DNA of 64,000 nucleotides. Origin: Liolophura sinensis. Lineage: Eukaryota > Mollusca > Polyplacophora > Chitonida > Chitonidae. Below the pieces are notes generated by a model. The model was not told the DNA's origin and searched no databases. It saw nothing but the letters and a program-made list of their open reading frames with translations. A program made the translations under genes and the position numbers. The first letter of the stretch is position 1. Every line of letters starts with the position of its first letter. Where the stretch lies: assembly GCF_032854445.1 (NCBI RefSeq), contig NC_088301.1, positions 5,073,703-5,137,702 on the forward strand, read 5' to 3'. Positions 61,896 to 64,000 of the stretch are shown in pieces.

Positions 61896-63846
61896 TAAAC
61901 CTGCATAAAGCTGTGTATATGTTGTCCATGCTTGCTCTCTTACTGCAGTATATGTATACACAGGTAGAAGTTTAAACTGCACAGAAGAAAGATTTGCGGT
62001 TCATCTTGTCCAAGCCTACAGCAGAACATGTTTTTGCATACATGTAGCTGAAGGCTGTGAATGGTTGCTAAGGCCACAAACGACTAATTTCTACCCAGCC
62101 AATGGATTACTGAATACATGCATCTAAAAATCGTATTTCACATGGCCTAAAGCCTGCAGCAAATTGATGAAGCATGTGGTTGGTATCAGATTCCCAGTAT
62201 TTAAGCACTTCCCCCTGTGAAAACAGTCAAAAGAGGAGGGGAGGACTCACAGTAGATCCTTGCAAGTCTGTCTGTGTTATGAAACTATCAAACAATCCTT
62301 TCAGACAAAAGCATTCCATCTGATGAAATTCCATATGCATGATGCATGCAGCCTGTGGTAAGTAGAGTTGAGCATCTTACATGTAAATGCATTATGGTTG
62401 GTCTGAATTGGTGGTATTTACTGACAACTACCTTGCTGCAGGTAGCTGTACTAGTGCCTGTAGTGCAGTCTACTAACTTCCTGTGTAGCACTAATATAAC
62501 TTTAGAAGTACTGTTTAATTAGTCCAATTTCCACATAAACATCGCCAGGGTCTGGCAGAATATCAGTAATTACACCAATTACAACATTCAGTCGCAAAAA
62601 AGTGGTGATCAGTTTTCTTGGCTGCATACATTTACAAAGCCTGTCAAGTAGTAGAATGATGATCTAAAAGAACGTACATGTAGTACACCTGCTTCAAGAA
62701 AGAGGCCAAACTTTCTGCTACACATAGTTATGATTACACATACAGAGCGCCCATATCTCTAGTCGACTGACATTAGAGTTCATGTTTCACTACATTCTAT
62801 AACAATGACACAATTCAGCTCACTGATCAATTCACGACCCATACAATGACCTGAGATCACTGAATGACAACCATCCCATTCCTTCTCTCCGTGCTCCCAT
62901 ACAGCTTGGCATCAACAACATGCTGGGAACAGTTACTGGCTAAAAATAACAATAATGGGAATGGTGGACATTCCCAGGTTACGTAATCCAAGTTTCTATG
63001 TCCATAACATTGATCAGATGCAGTACACCTTCAGGTGTCAGAAAGTCTGAGACAATCACTTAGTATACAGTAATGTTATGTCACCTCTTACACTAATGAT
63101 ACTGGGTATCCAATGAAACACTGGTCGCAACACCTAATTACATACATGTCCATGTAAACGTATGCTTTCACTTTCATTATTTGCATATATATACCAAATA
63201 ACTGACACGGATAGCCTTGCAAATGAAAAGGGTACACAAACTATTCACCTACATGTACATCAAGCCCTGACATGTGGCTTTCCAAACCATCAACCCTAAA
63301 TCCTGTACACCGTAAAAATGTAAATGCTACAAACCGATCAGCTACACTATTAATGACGGAATGATTCCATCGTTCACTCAATGAATCATTGACTGAATGT
63401 TGTGAATCTCACTAAAGTCAGGTCCATTATCTCACTCTATATAATGACTTCTCACTAAGCTTCTATATCTGAAGGTCTGGAAGTACACCTGCCATTTGCC
63501 TCATCATGTTAAGTTACTTATTACTACGATTTGTCCTCTCCAATGAAGGACAGACTGGGGGTCTAGGGCCTTCTTTAAATTTGAATTGACCAACATATTT
63601 CACCTAAGCAAGGTAAATTTTACAGTCGGTAATCTTTGACTGATTTGATTCAAATATTCAACCTAAAACAATAACATTGTCACCTCAATGACTGTAAACC
63701 ATAGACATAGCAGGAATATTATTTCTTAACCTTCCATGTGCAGTTTGGAAGAACTTTTTGGGATGCATACATACAATTCTTATCTGCTATGAACAGTTTT
63801 CAGCTTATGGCTGACACTAATCGACATGATATGAGAAGATACTTAC

Positions 63847-64000
63847 GTTGATGTCTGTCTCGTAGTTGGTCCCGTCCAAGAGAAGAACCCTACACAAGAC
63901 CATGTTTACTTTCTTCGGGCTCTTCCTGGGAGAGGACTTCGAGTCGGACTTCTGGCTGCTAAGAGTATCCCCTTTGCTTTTGGTCGGAGACGAACTGTTC
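63847..64000 (-). CDS. EPB41L: 4.1 exon: basic head and start of FERM N lobe (partial at window edge)
   Basis: Reads about 31 residues of Ser/Lys/Pro-rich sequence (KSSPRKSPKKVNM) and then the first FERM strand, VLCRVLLLDGTNYETDIN. The core 'C.V.LLDGT.YE' is typical of 4.1-group N lobes. The donor (gtaagt) follows AAC, so the exon ends in phase 0. The exon is open at 64000 and its true 5' end and acceptor are not in the window. The Ser-Pro and Lys-rich head looks unstructured and may be phosphorylated (inference). The Met just before the FERM strand could be an internal start, as in short 4.1 isoforms, but nothing here proves it. Confidence 0.93.

Larger units (their letters stand above)
54203..63846 (-). 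other. Intron, 9.6 kb
   Basis: Holds no convincing coding exon. It contains the 33-bp minisatellite at 61090-61895, a dispersed-repeat copy at 60100-60320, a poly-G tract near 56207-56224, and a short ATTGCA microsatellite near 55078-55104. The open frames in this stretch are short or fall on repeats. Confidence 0.8.
626..64000 (-). other. EPB41L: Protein 4.1 family gene (partial, both ends outside window)
   Basis: One minus-strand transcription unit explains all the coding sequence I can recognise. Order in the transcript: a basic head, FERM N lobe, FERM central lobe, FERM C lobe and FA segment (ten exons, 64000 to 28075), then 36 mini-exons (26868 to 6206), then three more exons (5391 to 626). 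In this family the FERM domain binds membrane-protein tails and phosphoinositides at the cortex, and the middle region of vertebrate 4.1R binds spectrin and actin. The start codon and upstream exons lie beyond 64000, and the C-terminal domain is not seen. That FERM and array belong to one gene is inferred from strand, order, only 1.2 kb between them, and no visible promoter. The phase mismatch at the FA/array junction leaves a separate gene possible. Confidence 0.8.

Overview
The window is animal nuclear DNA, almost all of it the inside of one intron-rich gene on the minus strand. A mollusc or another lophotrochozoan is the best guess. The reasons are the dense ACATGTAC-type words and several copies of an interspersed element containing 'ggtgttttacgccgt...aatatttcacttatacgac', which I associate with mollusc genomes. 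This is an impression, not a search result. I see no second convincing gene on either strand.

The gene is a protein 4.1 family member (FERM domain; related to vertebrate EPB41/EPB41L1-3 and insect coracle). Transcription runs from high to low coordinates. Ten exons between 64000 and 28075 join in perfect splice phase. They encode a basic Ser/Lys-rich head, the complete three-lobed FERM domain and the FERM-adjacent (FA) segment. The introns in this half are long (up to about 11 kb) and hold only minisatellites, dispersed repeats and simple repeats.

From 26868 down to 6206 lies the most unusual part: 36 tiny exons in a strict A-B-C order, repeated 12 times. A encodes about 19 residues (FLxELxGFKRAP...K), B about 19 (HxxAMxxIKDxA...D[KQ]) and C 22 (MLDLMIANGVPPYDxLSPDM). 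Every exon begins and ends in phase 0, so any exon or module can be lost or gained without breaking the frame. The array would add about 700 residues where 4.1 proteins carry their variable spectrin/actin-binding middle region. Neighbouring modules alternate between two subtypes, so part of the array probably grew as six-exon dimers. The C exon of module 6 has a one-base insertion and a stop. The C exon of module 12 is shortened beside a minisatellite.

Three further phase-0 exons (5296-5391, 1447-1503, 626-697), rich in Lys/Gly or Gln/Thr, follow the array. The 3' end and any 4.1 C-terminal domain lie beyond position 1. The join between the FA exon and the array is not resolved: the FA donor is not in phase 0 and a small linking exon is missing.

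Other structure includes a perfect 183-bp inverted repeat flanking four FERM exons (28504-28686 and 30361-30543), at least eight intronic minisatellites, a 198-bp tandem duplication, a 397-bp MITE-like element, and several dispersed repeat families.
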